From contig NZ_SNUT01000001.1 of the NCBI RefSeq assembly GCF_012027615.1, positions 310,001-374,000 of the forward strand: DNA of 64,000 bases, given 5' to 3'. The DNA is from Thermococcus sp. 21S7 (GTDB lineage: Archaea; Methanobacteriota_B; Thermococci; Thermococcales; Thermococcaceae). This document shows positions 26,356 to 34,693 of this stretch, one piece after another (position 1 is the first letter of the stretch; each line of letters starts with the position of its first letter). The notes beneath the pieces were generated by a model. That model saw only the letters and a program-made list of their open reading frames with translations. It ran no database searches and was not told the origin of the DNA. The position numbers and the translations under genes are program-made.

Positions 26356-27030
26356 ATGCGCGTTGCCGTGCTGTATTCGGGCGGGAAGGACTCCAACTAC
26401 GCCCTCTACTGGGCGCTGGAGCAGGGGTTTGAAGTCAAATACCTCGTCTCGATGGTGAGCGAGAGCGACGAGAGCTACATGTACCACGTGCCGAACATCC
26501 ACCTCACCGAGCTCCAGGCGAAGGCGATAGGGGTTCCCCTCGTGAAGGGCTTCACCAGCGGCGAGAAGGAGAAAGAGGTAGAGGATATGAAGGCCGTCCT
26601 TGAGGGGCTGAGGATAGACGGTGTCGTTGCCGGAGCTTTGGCCAGCGAGTACCAGAAGAAGCGCGTTGACAGGGTCGCCGAGGAGCTTGGGATAGAGAGC
26701 TTCGCCCCGGCCTGGCACCGCGACCCGGTTGATTACATGCGCGAGCTCATAGGAATTTTCGACATTGTTATGGTTGGCACGGCCGCCTACGGGTTGGACG
26801 AGAGATGGCTCGGAAGGAGGATTGACGAGAAGGCCCTGGAGGAGCTGGTGAGGCTCCACGAGAAGTATAAAATCCACGTGGCCGGGGAAGGCGGTGAGTT
26901 CGAGACCTTCGTCAGGGATGCGCCCTTCTTCAAGGCGCGCATAGTCTTCGATGAAGTCGAGAAGAAGTGGAACGAGTGGGACTATTCCGGAGTGCTGGAG
27001 GTTAGGGGGGCTCACCTGGAGCCAAAATAG
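26356..27030 (+). CDS. dph6: Diphthine--ammonia ligase (Dph6)
   Basis: 224 residues from ATG 26356. ATP-dependent last step of diphthamide formation on elongation factor 2. The PP-loop [13 protein letters not shown] (about 6-18) binds ATP, and the C-terminal family signature E-G-G-E-F-E-T ([10 protein letters not shown]) is present. Standard archaeal single-domain length. Divergent from the IPCT/DIPPS gene; the 85-base gap carries TTTTTAAAG on the minus strand as a TATA candidate for the latter. Confidence 0.9.
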   Translation: MRVAVLYSGGKDSNYALYWALEQGFEVKYLVSMVSESDESYMYHVPNIHLTELQAKAIGVPLVKGFTSGEKEKEVEDMKAVLEGLRIDGVVAGALASEYQKKRVDRVAEELGIESFAPAWHRDPVDYMRELIGIFDIVMVGTAAYGLDERWLGRRIDEKALEELVRLHEKYKIHVAGEGGEFETFVRDAPFFKARIVFDEVEKKWNEWDYSGVLEVRGAHLEPK

Positions 27031-27035
27031 GGGAG

Positions 27036-27953
27036 TCAGCTGAACTCCCCGTTCTCCATGTAAGCGACGTATGCGTGCGTTCCCTCGGGGACTGTGTTTA
27101 TGTCCACGTAGATGCCGTCGATGATTCCGTTTTCGTCAGTGTGGAGCGTTATCGCGTCCTTGTACTCGACCGGAACCGCCAGAACGTATGAATCGCCGTT
27201 GGCGTCGTTATCTGCGAGCCCCAGGGCAAAGCCCACGAGAACCGGAGCTATGCTCCCCTTCATGTAGTAGCCGTCCATGCCCTCGTAGCCGGTGCTGTCC
27301 CCGATGTAGAAGTAGTAGTAACCGTCCGTGATGAACTCATCCGTCATCAACTCGACGTCTCCCCTGCCAACGTTCTGGGCGCCCAGGTCGTCGAGTGATA
27401 TCAGCTCGCCATCGCTGTACGAGTATTCGATGTCGTAAACGGTAGCCTCGCTTGAAAGCGCTCTGTCGAATATGCTCACGAGGTAGTTGTAGAACTGCTG
27501 GACATCCCCAACGTCGGGAGTTTCATCCCAGTTCCCGTTTTCCACGTGGTAGGAGACGCTTCCATCCGAGGTGGCTATGCTGAAACCGTCATCGCTTTCC
27601 CTGAACGATACGTCCCAGTAGAACACCCCATCGCGTTCCTCAACGGTTGAGAGGCTTATCCAGTCGTCGTCTATGTAGACTTTGCCGTCTTCAACGCTCA
27701 CGTAGTCCTCATCCGGCACGGCGAGTATGTAGCGAACCGAACCGTTGGCGTATCTTATGACAGTGGCATGCGAGTACTCTATGTCCTGCGTGACTATCAC
27801 GCGGAGCGTGTCCGCATCGAAGAGGCTAACGGTGCTTGCTGTGTGGGTATCGCCTTCTGCCATAGTTTCTTCCGAACCTGAGCCGATGCACCCTGAAGTG
27901 AGTGCCGCGGCAAAAACCAAGAAAAGAACCGCCATTGAGAGGAGTTTTCTCAT
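27036..27953 (-). CDS. Acidic surface lipoprotein, unknown function
   Basis: 305 residues. Signal peptide with lipobox LTSGC (Cys about 22). The mature protein is very acidic and rich in Asp, Tyr and Ser, with beta-strand character and several D-x-D-x-D-like turns (ADNDANGDSY) that might bind Ca2+. No family is recognised. Convergent with dph6; no operon partner. Confidence 0.8.
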   Translation of the reverse strand: MRKLLSMAVLFLVFAAALTSGCIGSGSEETMAEGDTHTASTVSLFDADTLRVIVTQDIEYSHATVIRYANGSVRYILAVPDEDYVSVEDGKVYIDDDWISLSTVEERDGVFYWDVSFRESDDGFSIATSDGSVSYHVENGNWDETPDVGDVQQFYNYLVSIFDRALSSEATVYDIEYSYSDGELISLDDLGAQNVGRGDVELMTDEFITDGYYYFYIGDSTGYEGMDGYYMKGSIAPVLVGFALGLADNDANGDSYVLAVPVEYKDAITLHTDENGIIDGIYVDINTVPEGTHAYVAYMENGEFS

Positions 27954-28045
27954 TATTCCTCACCAACCTAACTTGAGTTTCTTACTGAAAACGGCGTTCC
28001 CCCTTAAAAGAATTGTTTTTACCCAAGGTAAAAGAAGGGAAGGCC

Positions 28046-28086
28046 CACTGACCTCCTTCCCGTCCCGAAGGACGAGGCTTGGAGAA
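28046..28086 (+). mobile_element. Relic resembling an IS200/IS605-family right end
   Basis: CACTGACCTCCTTCCCGTCC followed by CGAAGGACGAGGCTTGGAG. The perfect stem CGTCC-CGAA-GGACG (28061-28074) preceded by GACCTCCTTCC is the arrangement seen at the right ends of many archaeal IS200/IS605 elements and their non-autonomous derivatives. No transposase or TnpB reading frame is adjacent, so at most a solo end remains. Recognition is from memory of the motif. Confidence 0.45.
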
Positions 28087-28184
28087 GAGAAATTTCAAAT
28101 TTCAGCCCAGGCATTTCTTATATGAAGAGTTATTCACGGGGTAAAATTTATTAAGCACAAATTATTATCACATCAGGTGGTAGA

Positions 28185-28946
28185 ATGATCGAGGTTGAGA
28201 ACCTCACCAAGAGCTTCGGCTCTACGAGGGCGGTCAAGGGGATAACGTTCACCGTGGAGAATGGAGAGATATACGGCCTCCTAGGACCGAACGGAAGCGG
28301 AAAGAGCACGACGATGAAGATTCTGGCTGGGATACTTAAACCCACCTCCGGACGCGTTGTTGTGGACGGGGTTGATGTCGCCGAGGATTCACTTGGCGTC
28401 AAGCGGATAGTCGGTTACGTCCCCGAAACGCCGGTTCTCTACGAGAGCCTAACCCCGGTTGAATTTTTCAACTTCGTGGGAAGCGTGAGGGGGATTCCAA
28501 AGGAAGAACTCCAGGAGAGGGTTGAGACACTGGTCAGGGCGTTTGGGATAGGGAGCTACCTCGGCGAGATGATAGGTTCGCTCAGCTTCGGGACGAGGCA
28601 GAAGGTGTCGCTCATAGCGGCGATGCTCCACGACCCGAAGGTTCTCATACTGGACGAGGCGATGAACGGCCTCGACCCCAAGAGCGCCCGCATTCTCAGG
28701 GAACTCCTCCTTCAGTTCAGGGAGGAGGGCAGGAGCATAGTCTTCTCCACCCACGTTCTGGCGCTGGCCGAGACGATATGCGACCGCGTGGGAGTTATCT
28801 ACAACGGAGAGATAATAGCCGAGGGAACGGTGGAGCAGCTCAAGGAGTTCGCCCACGAGGAGAGCCTTGAGGACGTCTTCCTCAAGCTCACCGAGAGCCA
28901 GGATGAGGTGGCGGGCATAGTCCGGGCGCTTAAAGATACCCTTTAG
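28185..28946 (+). CDS. ABC transporter ATPase (exporter type)
   Basis: 253 residues. Walker A GPNGSGKST (about 36-44), signature LSFGTRQK (a degenerate LSGGQ), Walker B ILDEAMNGLDP, switch His FSTHVLALAE. The C-terminal extension after residue 215 is short and acidic. This CcmA/DrrA-like style goes with ABC-2 type permeases, and such a gene follows nine bases downstream. Promoter candidate AAATTTATTAAG at about 28,144. Substrate unknown. Confidence 0.9.
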   Translation: MIEVENLTKSFGSTRAVKGITFTVENGEIYGLLGPNGSGKSTTMKILAGILKPTSGRVVVDGVDVAEDSLGVKRIVGYVPETPVLYESLTPVEFFNFVGSVRGIPKEELQERVETLVRAFGIGSYLGEMIGSLSFGTRQKVSLIAAMLHDPKVLILDEAMNGLDPKSARILRELLLQFREEGRSIVFSTHVLALAETICDRVGVIYNGEIIAEGTVEQLKEFAHEESLEDVFLKLTESQDEVAGIVRALKDTL

Positions 28947-28955
28947 GGTGGGAGC

Positions 28956-30419
28956 ATGTTTGAGATAGTTAGGATACTCTACAAGGAACTACACTACAGG
29001 CGTTTGAAGAGCAACCCCCAGATAGCGGCGGATCCCGAGAAGTTCAGCAAGCAGCTCAGGAACGCGGGCGACATAAAGAGGGGGATGGCCCTTCAGGCAG
29101 TTGCCTTTCTGTTCTTTGGCGTCATGATGGCAGGGGCTATTGTCGGAGCCGAGGATGAAACCCGGGCGGCGGTGATATTCGCCACCTACGCCCTGCTCCC
29201 CTTCATAATGGCGCTCTACACGACGACCGTCAATGCTTCCTACGCGACCTCCATGGGAATCTTCGAGCCGCTCAAACCCCTGCCGATAAGGACCGGCTCA
29301 AAGTACCTCAGCGTTCTCCTTGCGATAGACAACGTTCCAGCGGTCATCGCGCTCCTCCCTGCGGCCGTCATGATGATGGTGAAGCACGGAACCCCAGGCC
29401 TGCTCGGCCTCCTCTGGATCCTCACGGGAGCGTTCCTCGGCCACGTCCTCGGGCTGGTCGTCTTCACGTTCTTCGGCTCGGCGAGCGTTGGCGGCAGGTT
29501 CTCGAAGCTCAGGACTCTGGCGCGGACCCTGGGGGTTGTCCTCTTCATCGGCATCTTCTACGCCCTCAACTACTTCCAGGAATACGTCAACGAGCACTAC
29601 GAGGACCTTCTACCCTTCTTCTCGAAGTACTCCCTGGCATATCCGTTCTCGGTCGCCTCGATAACTGATCCAGCCCACTCCGCCCTTATTCTCCTCGGCT
29701 ATCTCATCATCCTCGTTCCGCTCTACTGGTTCATCCTCGGACGGCTCTGGGGCAGGCTTGAAGAGGGGGCGAGGGTTTCACGCTCCAGAACCGTCCACTT
29801 CAAGGCAGAAACCCACCACCCGATCGTGGCTATAGCCCTGAAGGACCTGCGTATAGTCTTCAGAAAGAGCGCCCTCATCGTCGGTCTCGTCTTTCCCCTC
29901 TTCATAATCCTACCGAGTGCCGTTGGCATTCTCACGTCGGGAAAGGTTGAGGACTGGGCGCTCGCATCGGTCCTCCTCATGATAGCCTGGATGAGCTCCG
30001 TTGGAATAGACACGGTTCTCAAAATAGACGGGAGGGAGTTCGAGTTCCTGAGGAGTCTGCCCATAACGGTCGGTCAATTCGTTCGGGCGAAGCTTCTCGT
30101 CATGAACGCCGTTCCGGTTACCGCTGGCGTCGGCCTCGTTCTGGCGGTTTCGTACCTCGACGTTAGAACCCTCGCCCTGCTCCCCGCCGCGGTTATCCTT
30201 CCGCTACTGACGTCCTCGGTGGCGCTGGCATTCTTCTACCACGGCGAAAGCGAGCTATCAGTACCGGAGACGAACTTCGGCCACGTCCTGGTGCTCATGA
30301 TAATCAACGGGGCTACCCTTGGGGCAATCGCCGGCCTCTGGTACTTCCTAGGTTATCCCTACGCACTGGCTCTGGCTACCGTCGGCTTCGCAATGGTTCA
30401 GGCATTCCTCAGCAGGTGA
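28956..30419 (+). CDS. ABC-2 type membrane permease
   Basis: 487 residues with about 11-12 hydrophobic helices in two blocks separated by a cytoplasmic stretch (about 265-300, LWGRLEEGARVSRS). No binding-protein signature. Partner of the preceding ATPase; such pairs usually export lipids, drugs or peptides, or assemble surface components. Substrate unknown. Its end overlaps the convergent Mth938-like gene by 11 bases. Confidence 0.85.
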   Translation: MFEIVRILYKELHYRRLKSNPQIAADPEKFSKQLRNAGDIKRGMALQAVAFLFFGVMMAGAIVGAEDETRAAVIFATYALLPFIMALYTTTVNASYATSMGIFEPLKPLPIRTGSKYLSVLLAIDNVPAVIALLPAAVMMMVKHGTPGLLGLLWILTGAFLGHVLGLVVFTFFGSASVGGRFSKLRTLARTLGVVLFIGIFYALNYFQEYVNEHYEDLLPFFSKYSLAYPFSVASITDPAHSALILLGYLIILVPLYWFILGRLWGRLEEGARVSRSRTVHFKAETHHPIVAIALKDLRIVFRKSALIVGLVFPLFIILPSAVGILTSGKVEDWALASVLLMIAWMSSVGIDTVLKIDGREFEFLRSLPITVGQFVRAKLLVMNAVPVTAGVGLVLAVSYLDVRTLALLPAAVILPLLTSSVALAFFYHGESELSVPETNFGHVLVLMIINGATLGAIAGLWYFLGYPYALALATVGFAMVQAFLSR

Positions 30420-30765
30420 CGTGGAATATCGCGAGGACTTTCCTTTTTCCCCAGAGTTCATTGAAGAGCTCCGCCGCCTCGCCGGTCGGCTTTTCGATGA
30501 CCTCTTTGTTCGCCACCAGCTCCCTGCTTTCCGGCAGGAGGGAGAGCCTTCCCCAAGCACCGGTGCCGACGAGCAGAACGTCGAAGTCCTCCGTTAGGTA
30601 CTCCTTCAGCTCATCCGGGTCAAGCTTGTGGCTCGTACCGTGCTTGTTCTTGCTGAGCCATTTCCGGCGCTCCCCGATTTTTCCGCTGGGATATATCACG
30701 ATGTCGTGGTCGTAAACCTCACCGTCCACGATTATCCTGCCGAATTCAGAAAACCCGACCCTCAT
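30409..30765 (-). CDS. Mth938-like domain protein (DUF498)
   Basis: 118 residues. Family hallmarks are GEVYDHDIVIYPSG, HKLDPDELKEYL and DVLLVGTGAWG with a following helix, matching the Mth938/NDUFAF3-like fold. Biochemical role in archaea is unknown. Ribosome binding site GAGGTGATGTC. Downstream of the Nudix gene with a 4-base gap, probably one transcript. Confidence 0.85.
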   Translation of the reverse strand: MRVGFSEFGRIIVDGEVYDHDIVIYPSGKIGERRKWLSKNKHGTSHKLDPDELKEYLTEDFDVLLVGTGAWGRLSLLPESRELVANKEVIEKPTGEAAELFNELWGKRKVLAIFHVTC

Positions 30766-30769
30766 GACA

Positions 30770-31279
30770 TCACCTCAGGCTCAGGGCGTCCTTCAGAATC
30801 TTCGCGTGGTCGAACGCCAGCGGCAGCTTCAGCGCTTCATCCACGGGTACAACGTGGACTTCCTTCGCGTCGTCCCCAGCCTTCAGCTTCCCGGTTCCAA
30901 TCGCCAAAAATGCCGTCGTTACGGTGTGCCCCCTGGGGTCGCGGTTCGGGTCGGAGTAAACGCCGACGAGCTTGATGAGTCTAACGTCGAGGCCGGTTTC
31001 CTCCTTTGCCTCGCGCAGGGCCGCATCCTCGACGGTTTCCCCGTACTCGACGAAGCCCCCGGGCAGGGCGTAGTGATCTTTGAACGGCTCGTGCTTCCTT
31101 CTGATGAGTACGACGCCGTCCCGGTACAGGATGACTACGTCGGCGGTGAGGCCTATGCACCTGTGCGCCTCAACCTTGAGCTCCGGATGGGTTCTGGAGA
31201 GAAACTCTTTGAGCTCCTCCCGTACGGGGGTTATATCGTAGCCCCTCGGGGCCTTAACGAGCAGAACGTATCGATCCAT
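30770..31279 (-). CDS. Nudix hydrolase, ADP-ribose pyrophosphatase-like
   Basis: 169 residues. Complete Nudix box G-x5-E-x7-REUxEExGU: GGFVEYGETVEDAALREAKE then ETGL (about 73-96), binding Mg2+. GVYSDPNRDPRGHT downstream is typical of archaeal ADP-ribose pyrophosphatases. The N-terminal 55 residues form an additional small domain. Cleaves nucleoside-diphosphate derivatives; ADP-ribose is the likeliest substrate. Confidence 0.88.
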   Translation of the reverse strand: MDRYVLLVKAPRGYDITPVREELKEFLSRTHPELKVEAHRCIGLTADVVILYRDGVVLIRRKHEPFKDHYALPGGFVEYGETVEDAALREAKEETGLDVRLIKLVGVYSDPNRDPRGHTVTTAFLAIGTGKLKAGDDAKEVHVVPVDEALKLPLAFDHAKILKDALSLR

Positions 31280-31346
31280 ACCATCACCTCAGGGAAGTCT
31301 CTCATCATCTTCAGCATGCTGACGTTTCATCATCGGTGGACATTAG

Positions 31347-32195
31347 TTATTCATGAAGATTTATATCGTTAAGCCTCTCGACCGCGACCCTCATAGCTAG
31401 CTCGTTGACCTCCTCCATCGAGAAGGAAAAGTTCCTGTGCTTCAGAAAGAGGGCGGTGAACGCGTTCGCTCTCTTCAGCGCCTGGATGAACGGGCACTGG
31501 GAGTAGAAATAGGCAAAGCTCGCGAGGAAAACGTCTCCCGCGCCTGTTGATTCCTCGATGTCCATCTCCACCGGCAGGTGGGTGTACTCCTTCCCCCGGA
31601 GATACGCAAAACCCGGCCGCGCTCCGTTGGTGACAAGGAGAACCTCGACATCGCCGGGGCCGAAGTTTGCCAGATAGCGCGTTTCCGTGAGGTCGGCGTG
31701 GAGGACTCTTACCCCCCGGAGGAAGGACGCATCAATCTCCTGAAGCCTTACCGGACCAACCTGCGGGGCCCTTATGAACCCCTGAACGTCGGCGACAAGA
31801 AAGTCCGATAGCTTCTTGAACTTGGTGGCACTTTCGGGGAGAATCTCCCCGGCAACCGGGTTCAGCATCACCATGTCATAATTCCCACCCGGCACGTCCG
31901 TTATTGGGGCAGCCCTTGAGAGGAGCCGGAGCTTTCTTCTGTTGGCGTCCAGATAGCGGAGCTCGTAGGAGGTGCTCTTCTCAGCAGGGATTACTCTAAG
32001 TCTTATCCCGAGGTCGGTTAGTTCATCGAGCCACTCGTCCGGAAAATCGTCCCCAACGCTGGTCAGGACCTCAACGTCGCAGAAATTTGAGAGGGCTATC
32101 GCGGAGTAGTAGGCCCCTCCACCGATCCTCCTTTCGAATCTCGAACCCCGTATTATTCTGTCAATGACCAGATGTCCGGCGAGAAGGCATTTCAT
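31347..32195 (-). CDS. PfkB/ribokinase-family kinase, probable myo-inositol kinase
   Basis: 282 residues. N-terminal RRIGGGAYYSAIAL and the C-terminal PfkB signature ESTGAGDVFLASFAYF (anion hole GAGD, catalytic Asp). In T. kodakarensis a ribokinase-family protein at the same place between the inositol-phosphate genes and RuBisCO (recalled as TK2285) was shown to phosphorylate myo-inositol. If this is its orthologue, it gives a second route to inositol phosphate, by salvage. Sequence alone fixes only the PfkB family. A minus TATA (TTTTTATTTAAG, about 32,232) precedes it. Confidence 0.85.
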   Translation of the reverse strand: MKCLLAGHLVIDRIIRGSRFERRIGGGAYYSAIALSNFCDVEVLTSVGDDFPDEWLDELTDLGIRLRVIPAEKSTSYELRYLDANRRKLRLLSRAAPITDVPGGNYDMVMLNPVAGEILPESATKFKKLSDFLVADVQGFIRAPQVGPVRLQEIDASFLRGVRVLHADLTETRYLANFGPGDVEVLLVTNGARPGFAYLRGKEYTHLPVEMDIEESTGAGDVFLASFAYFYSQCPFIQALKRANAFTALFLKHRNFSFSMEEVNELAMRVAVERLNDINLHE

Positions 32196-32318
32196 TTTAA
32201 CCTACCTAATCCTCTGTTTTAGGAGGCACTTAAATAAAAACCTTTTGGAAATTTTCCGAAAAGTTTATAAAGGCAAAAGCGAAAAGCTTAAAAGGATACG
32301 TCCTTTTGGGGTGGGGCT

Positions 32319-32630
32319 ATGAGACGCCTGGGCAAAGTTTCTCACTACGCGAAGCAGGGGTTCCTTATTCTGCGCACGGACTGGGTTCCTTCGCTCAACG
32401 ACCCGGTGGTTGACAAAAAGCTCACCGTGGTCGGGGTAGTGAAGGATGTGTTCGGGCCAGTTAACAGACCGTACGTGGCCGTAAAGCCGCGCACCAAGAA
32501 TCCCGAGAACTACGTCGGGGCTCTCCTTTACGTTGATACCAAACGCAAGAAGTCAAAGCCGGGAAAAGCCGGCAAGAGGCGCATGAAGGGCGGAAAGGCA
32601 AGACGCCCTGCCCCCAGAAAGAGGGGGTGA
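32319..32630 (+). CDS. gar1: H/ACA RNP protein Gar1
   Basis: 103 residues. Small beta-barrel with GKVSHYAKQGFLILR, VGVVKDVFGPVNRPYVAVKP (the Gar1 core) and a Lys/Arg-rich tail. Binds Cbf5 and speeds substrate turnover in guide-RNA-directed pseudouridylation. Ends six bases before TFB in the same direction; TATA-like AGTTTATAAAGG at about 32,264 drives both. Confidence 0.9.
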   Translation: MRRLGKVSHYAKQGFLILRTDWVPSLNDPVVDKKLTVVGVVKDVFGPVNRPYVAVKPRTKNPENYVGALLYVDTKRKKSKPGKAGKRRMKGGKARRPAPRKRG

Positions 32631-32636
32631 GAGCTT

Positions 32637-33548
32637 TTGGCTGATAAGAATATTTGTCCGATTTGTGGCTCCGATAAGCTGTTTTACGACCCGCGGAGGG
32701 GCGAAATTGTCTGTTCTGTCTGCGGTTACGTCGTTCAGCAGAACGTCATTGATGAGGGTCCCGAGTGGCGTGCCTTCGATCCGGATCAGAGGGCAAAGCG
32801 CGCCAGAACCGGTGCGCCCATGACTTTGATGATCCACGATAAGGGCCTCTCCACCGACATAGACTGGCGCGATAGGGATATACACGGCAACCAGATAACC
32901 GGAATGTACCGTACGAAGATGAGAAGGCTCAGAATGTGGCAGCGCAGGATGAGAATAAACGACGCCGCCGAGAGAAACCTCGCCTTCGCCCTCAGCGAGC
33001 TGGACAGGATGGCGGCCCAGATGATGCTGCCGAGGCGCGTTAAGGAAGTTGCTGCATCGCTCTACCGCAAGGCCGTCATGAAGAAGCTCATCAGGGGAAG
33101 GTCCATCGAGGGCATGGTTTCCGCCGCTCTGTACGCCGCCTGCAGGATGGAGAGCATCCCGAGGACTCTCGACGAGATCGCCGCGGTTTCGAAGGTCACG
33201 AAGAAGGAGATAGGGCGGAGCTACCGCTTCCTTGCCAGGGGGCTCGGTCTGAACCTCAGGCCGACCAGCCCGATAGAGTACGTCGACAGGTTCGGCGATG
33301 CACTCGGCGTCAGCCAGCGGACGAAGAAGCGCGCCAAGGAGATACTCCAGGAGGCCATTAGAAGGGGAATCACGAGCGGAAAGGGCCCCACAGGATTGGC
33401 GGCCGCTGCGCTTTACGTCGCGTCCCTGCTTGAGGGGGAGAAGAAGACCCAGCGCGAGGTGGCCGAGGTAGCGCACGTGACCGAGGTCACGGTAAGGAAC
33501 AGGTACAAAGAACTCGTCGAGAAGCTCAACATAAACGTCCCGATATGA
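32637..33548 (+). CDS. tfb: Transcription initiation factor B (TFB)
   Basis: 303 residues from TTG 32637, with GGGGGTGA upstream. Zinc ribbon [20 protein letters not shown] begins at residue 7 and ends CSVCG. The B-reader/linker follows, then two cyclin repeats (about 105-200 and 205-300) that contact TBP and the BRE; a helix-turn-helix lies in [20 protein letters not shown]. Thermococcales have two TFB paralogues; gene order with gar1, histone and RuBisCO matches what I recall of TFB2 in T. kodakarensis. Confidence 0.93.
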   Translation: MADKNICPICGSDKLFYDPRRGEIVCSVCGYVVQQNVIDEGPEWRAFDPDQRAKRARTGAPMTLMIHDKGLSTDIDWRDRDIHGNQITGMYRTKMRRLRMWQRRMRINDAAERNLAFALSELDRMAAQMMLPRRVKEVAASLYRKAVMKKLIRGRSIEGMVSAALYAACRMESIPRTLDEIAAVSKVTKKEIGRSYRFLARGLGLNLRPTSPIEYVDRFGDALGVSQRTKKRAKEILQEAIRRGITSGKGPTGLAAAALYVASLLEGEKKTQREVAEVAHVTEVTVRNRYKELVEKLNINVPI

Positions 33549-33551
33549 GGG

Positions 33552-34052
33552 ATGGGCTTGCTGATAGCGGTGACGAGCGACACGCATCACGGCGACAAGA
33601 CGAAAAATCTTCCTTCCCTTCTTTTCCAGCACCTTGAGGAGAAAAAGCCCGATTTGATACTCCACGCGGGAGACGTTACGTCCCATGAGCTTCTGGAGAG
33701 GCTTGAGGATTTCGCGCCGGTCGTGGCGGTGCGGGGAAACGCTGACCACCTAAACCTGTCGGAGGAGAGGCTCATCGAGGTCGAGGGCGTGAGTATCGGT
33801 CTCCTCCACGGCCATCAGTTCTTCTCGCTCAACGCCCAGTTCCTGACGCTCAAGGCCCTCGACATGGGGGTGGACGTTCTGATATTCGGCCACACGCACC
33901 GCTTCTACCACGATACATACTCGGTCCACGGGAAAAGGGTGGTTCTCCTCAACCCCGGCTCCCCGACGTTTCCGAGGATGGATGCCGCGGGTTTTGCGTT
34001 TTTGAAGGTCAGCGGTGAAAGCGTCCGAGTCGAAAGGGTACGCTTCTGGTGA
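33552..34052 (+). CDS. YfcE/MJ0936-type metallophosphoesterase
   Basis: 166 residues. Calcineurin-like metal sites: TSDTHHGD (Asp-x-His), HAGDVTS (Gly-Asp), RGNADH (Gly-Asn-x-Asp/His), LLHGHQ and FGHTHR, ending NPGSPTFPR. MJ0936-like enzymes cleave phosphodiesters with Ni or Mn; the physiological substrate is unclear. Starts three bases after the TFB stop, so cotranscribed. Confidence 0.9.
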   Translation: MGLLIAVTSDTHHGDKTKNLPSLLFQHLEEKKPDLILHAGDVTSHELLERLEDFAPVVAVRGNADHLNLSEERLIEVEGVSIGLLHGHQFFSLNAQFLTLKALDMGVDVLIFGHTHRFYHDTYSVHGKRVVLLNPGSPTFPRMDAAGFAFLKVSGESVRVERVRFW

Positions 34053-34098
34053 GTTCAAAACTTTCAGAAAAGCGGAAAAGGGTGGAAAAGAAAGGCTA

Positions 34099-34302
34099 TC
34101 AGCTCTTGATAGCGAGCTTGATGTCCTCGGCCTTGACGGTCTTCCTGCCGGCGTGGTGGGCGAGGTCGACCGCCTTGCTGGCGATCTCCATGGCCTTCTC
34201 CTCAAGGTGCTCGGCCAGAAGCTTGGCGGCGTCCTCGCTGACGCGGGCGGCGCCGGCCTTCCTTATCAGCCTGTCAACTGGGGCAATCGGCAACTCAGCC
34301 AT
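34099..34302 (-). CDS. Archaeal histone
   Basis: 67 residues, one histone fold: three helices with [19 protein letters not shown], the central helix [19 protein letters not shown] and [19 protein letters not shown]. Forms dimers and higher polymers that wrap DNA. Ribosome binding site GGAGGTTGGGAAA. Canonical length for Thermococcales HMf-like histones. Confidence 0.96.
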   Translation of the reverse strand: MAELPIAPVDRLIRKAGAARVSEDAAKLLAEHLEEKAMEIASKAVDLAHHAGRKTVKAEDIKLAIKS

Positions 34303-34693
34303 TTTCCCAACCTCCTAAACGTTGTTTTGCAGGTATCTGCGTTCTGTTCTAAGAACAAAGGTCTATATAAACCTTTCGGAAACCGGGCGCTCTGGGGCCA
34401 ATAATCGGCCATTTTTGGGTGAGATGTTGAGAAATTTGGTATCCTTAGCCTACTGACTTATGAACGGGCAAATACTAACTTGAGGGCAAAGTTTCAAAAA
34501 CGGCAAATCGGCCGTTAGAGAGTATTTAAACCGTCGGTGAAGCTTTAATTTCTAAAAGAAGGGCAGGAGTTTGGAGCGTTGACGCAGGAAAAGCGTCTCC
34601 AATACACATATAGAGGCAGGAATGCCCCACTATTGCACCACAGCATTTTTATAGGTAGCGGTGCAATCTTCAGGTTACTCAGGAGGTGAAAGC
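34303..34693. other. Histone-RuBisCO intergenic region
   Basis: 391 bases without a gene. It holds the histone promoter on the left and, on the right, the RuBisCO promoter (GCATTTTTATAGG, about 34,645-34,657). In between are an AT-rich stretch with TATTTAAACC (34,523) and an imperfect hairpin at 34,571-34,600 (GACGC...GCGTC within GGAG...CTCC) that could belong to a small RNA or a terminator. I see no C/D or H/ACA box set. Confidence 0.5.
34355..34382 (-). promoter_or_regulatory. Histone gene promoter
   Basis: On the minus strand, CCGAAAGGTTTATATAGACC shows a BRE (CGAAAGG) directly joined to a near-ideal TATA box (TTTATATAG). Start of transcription is expected near 34,342, leaving a leader of about 40 bases. 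Strong promoter, as expected for a histone. Confidence 0.75.

Noticed and set aside
30628-31372. Long plus-strand frames opposite the Mth938-like, Nudix and PfkB genes
   Set aside because: They are antisense to genes with clear family motifs and ribosome binding sites and have implausible composition.
34560-34610. Small RNA gene in the histone-RuBisCO gap
   Set aside because: Only an imperfect hairpin and a TATA-like stretch; no C/D or H/ACA signature and no tRNA-like fold, so not called as an RNA gene.
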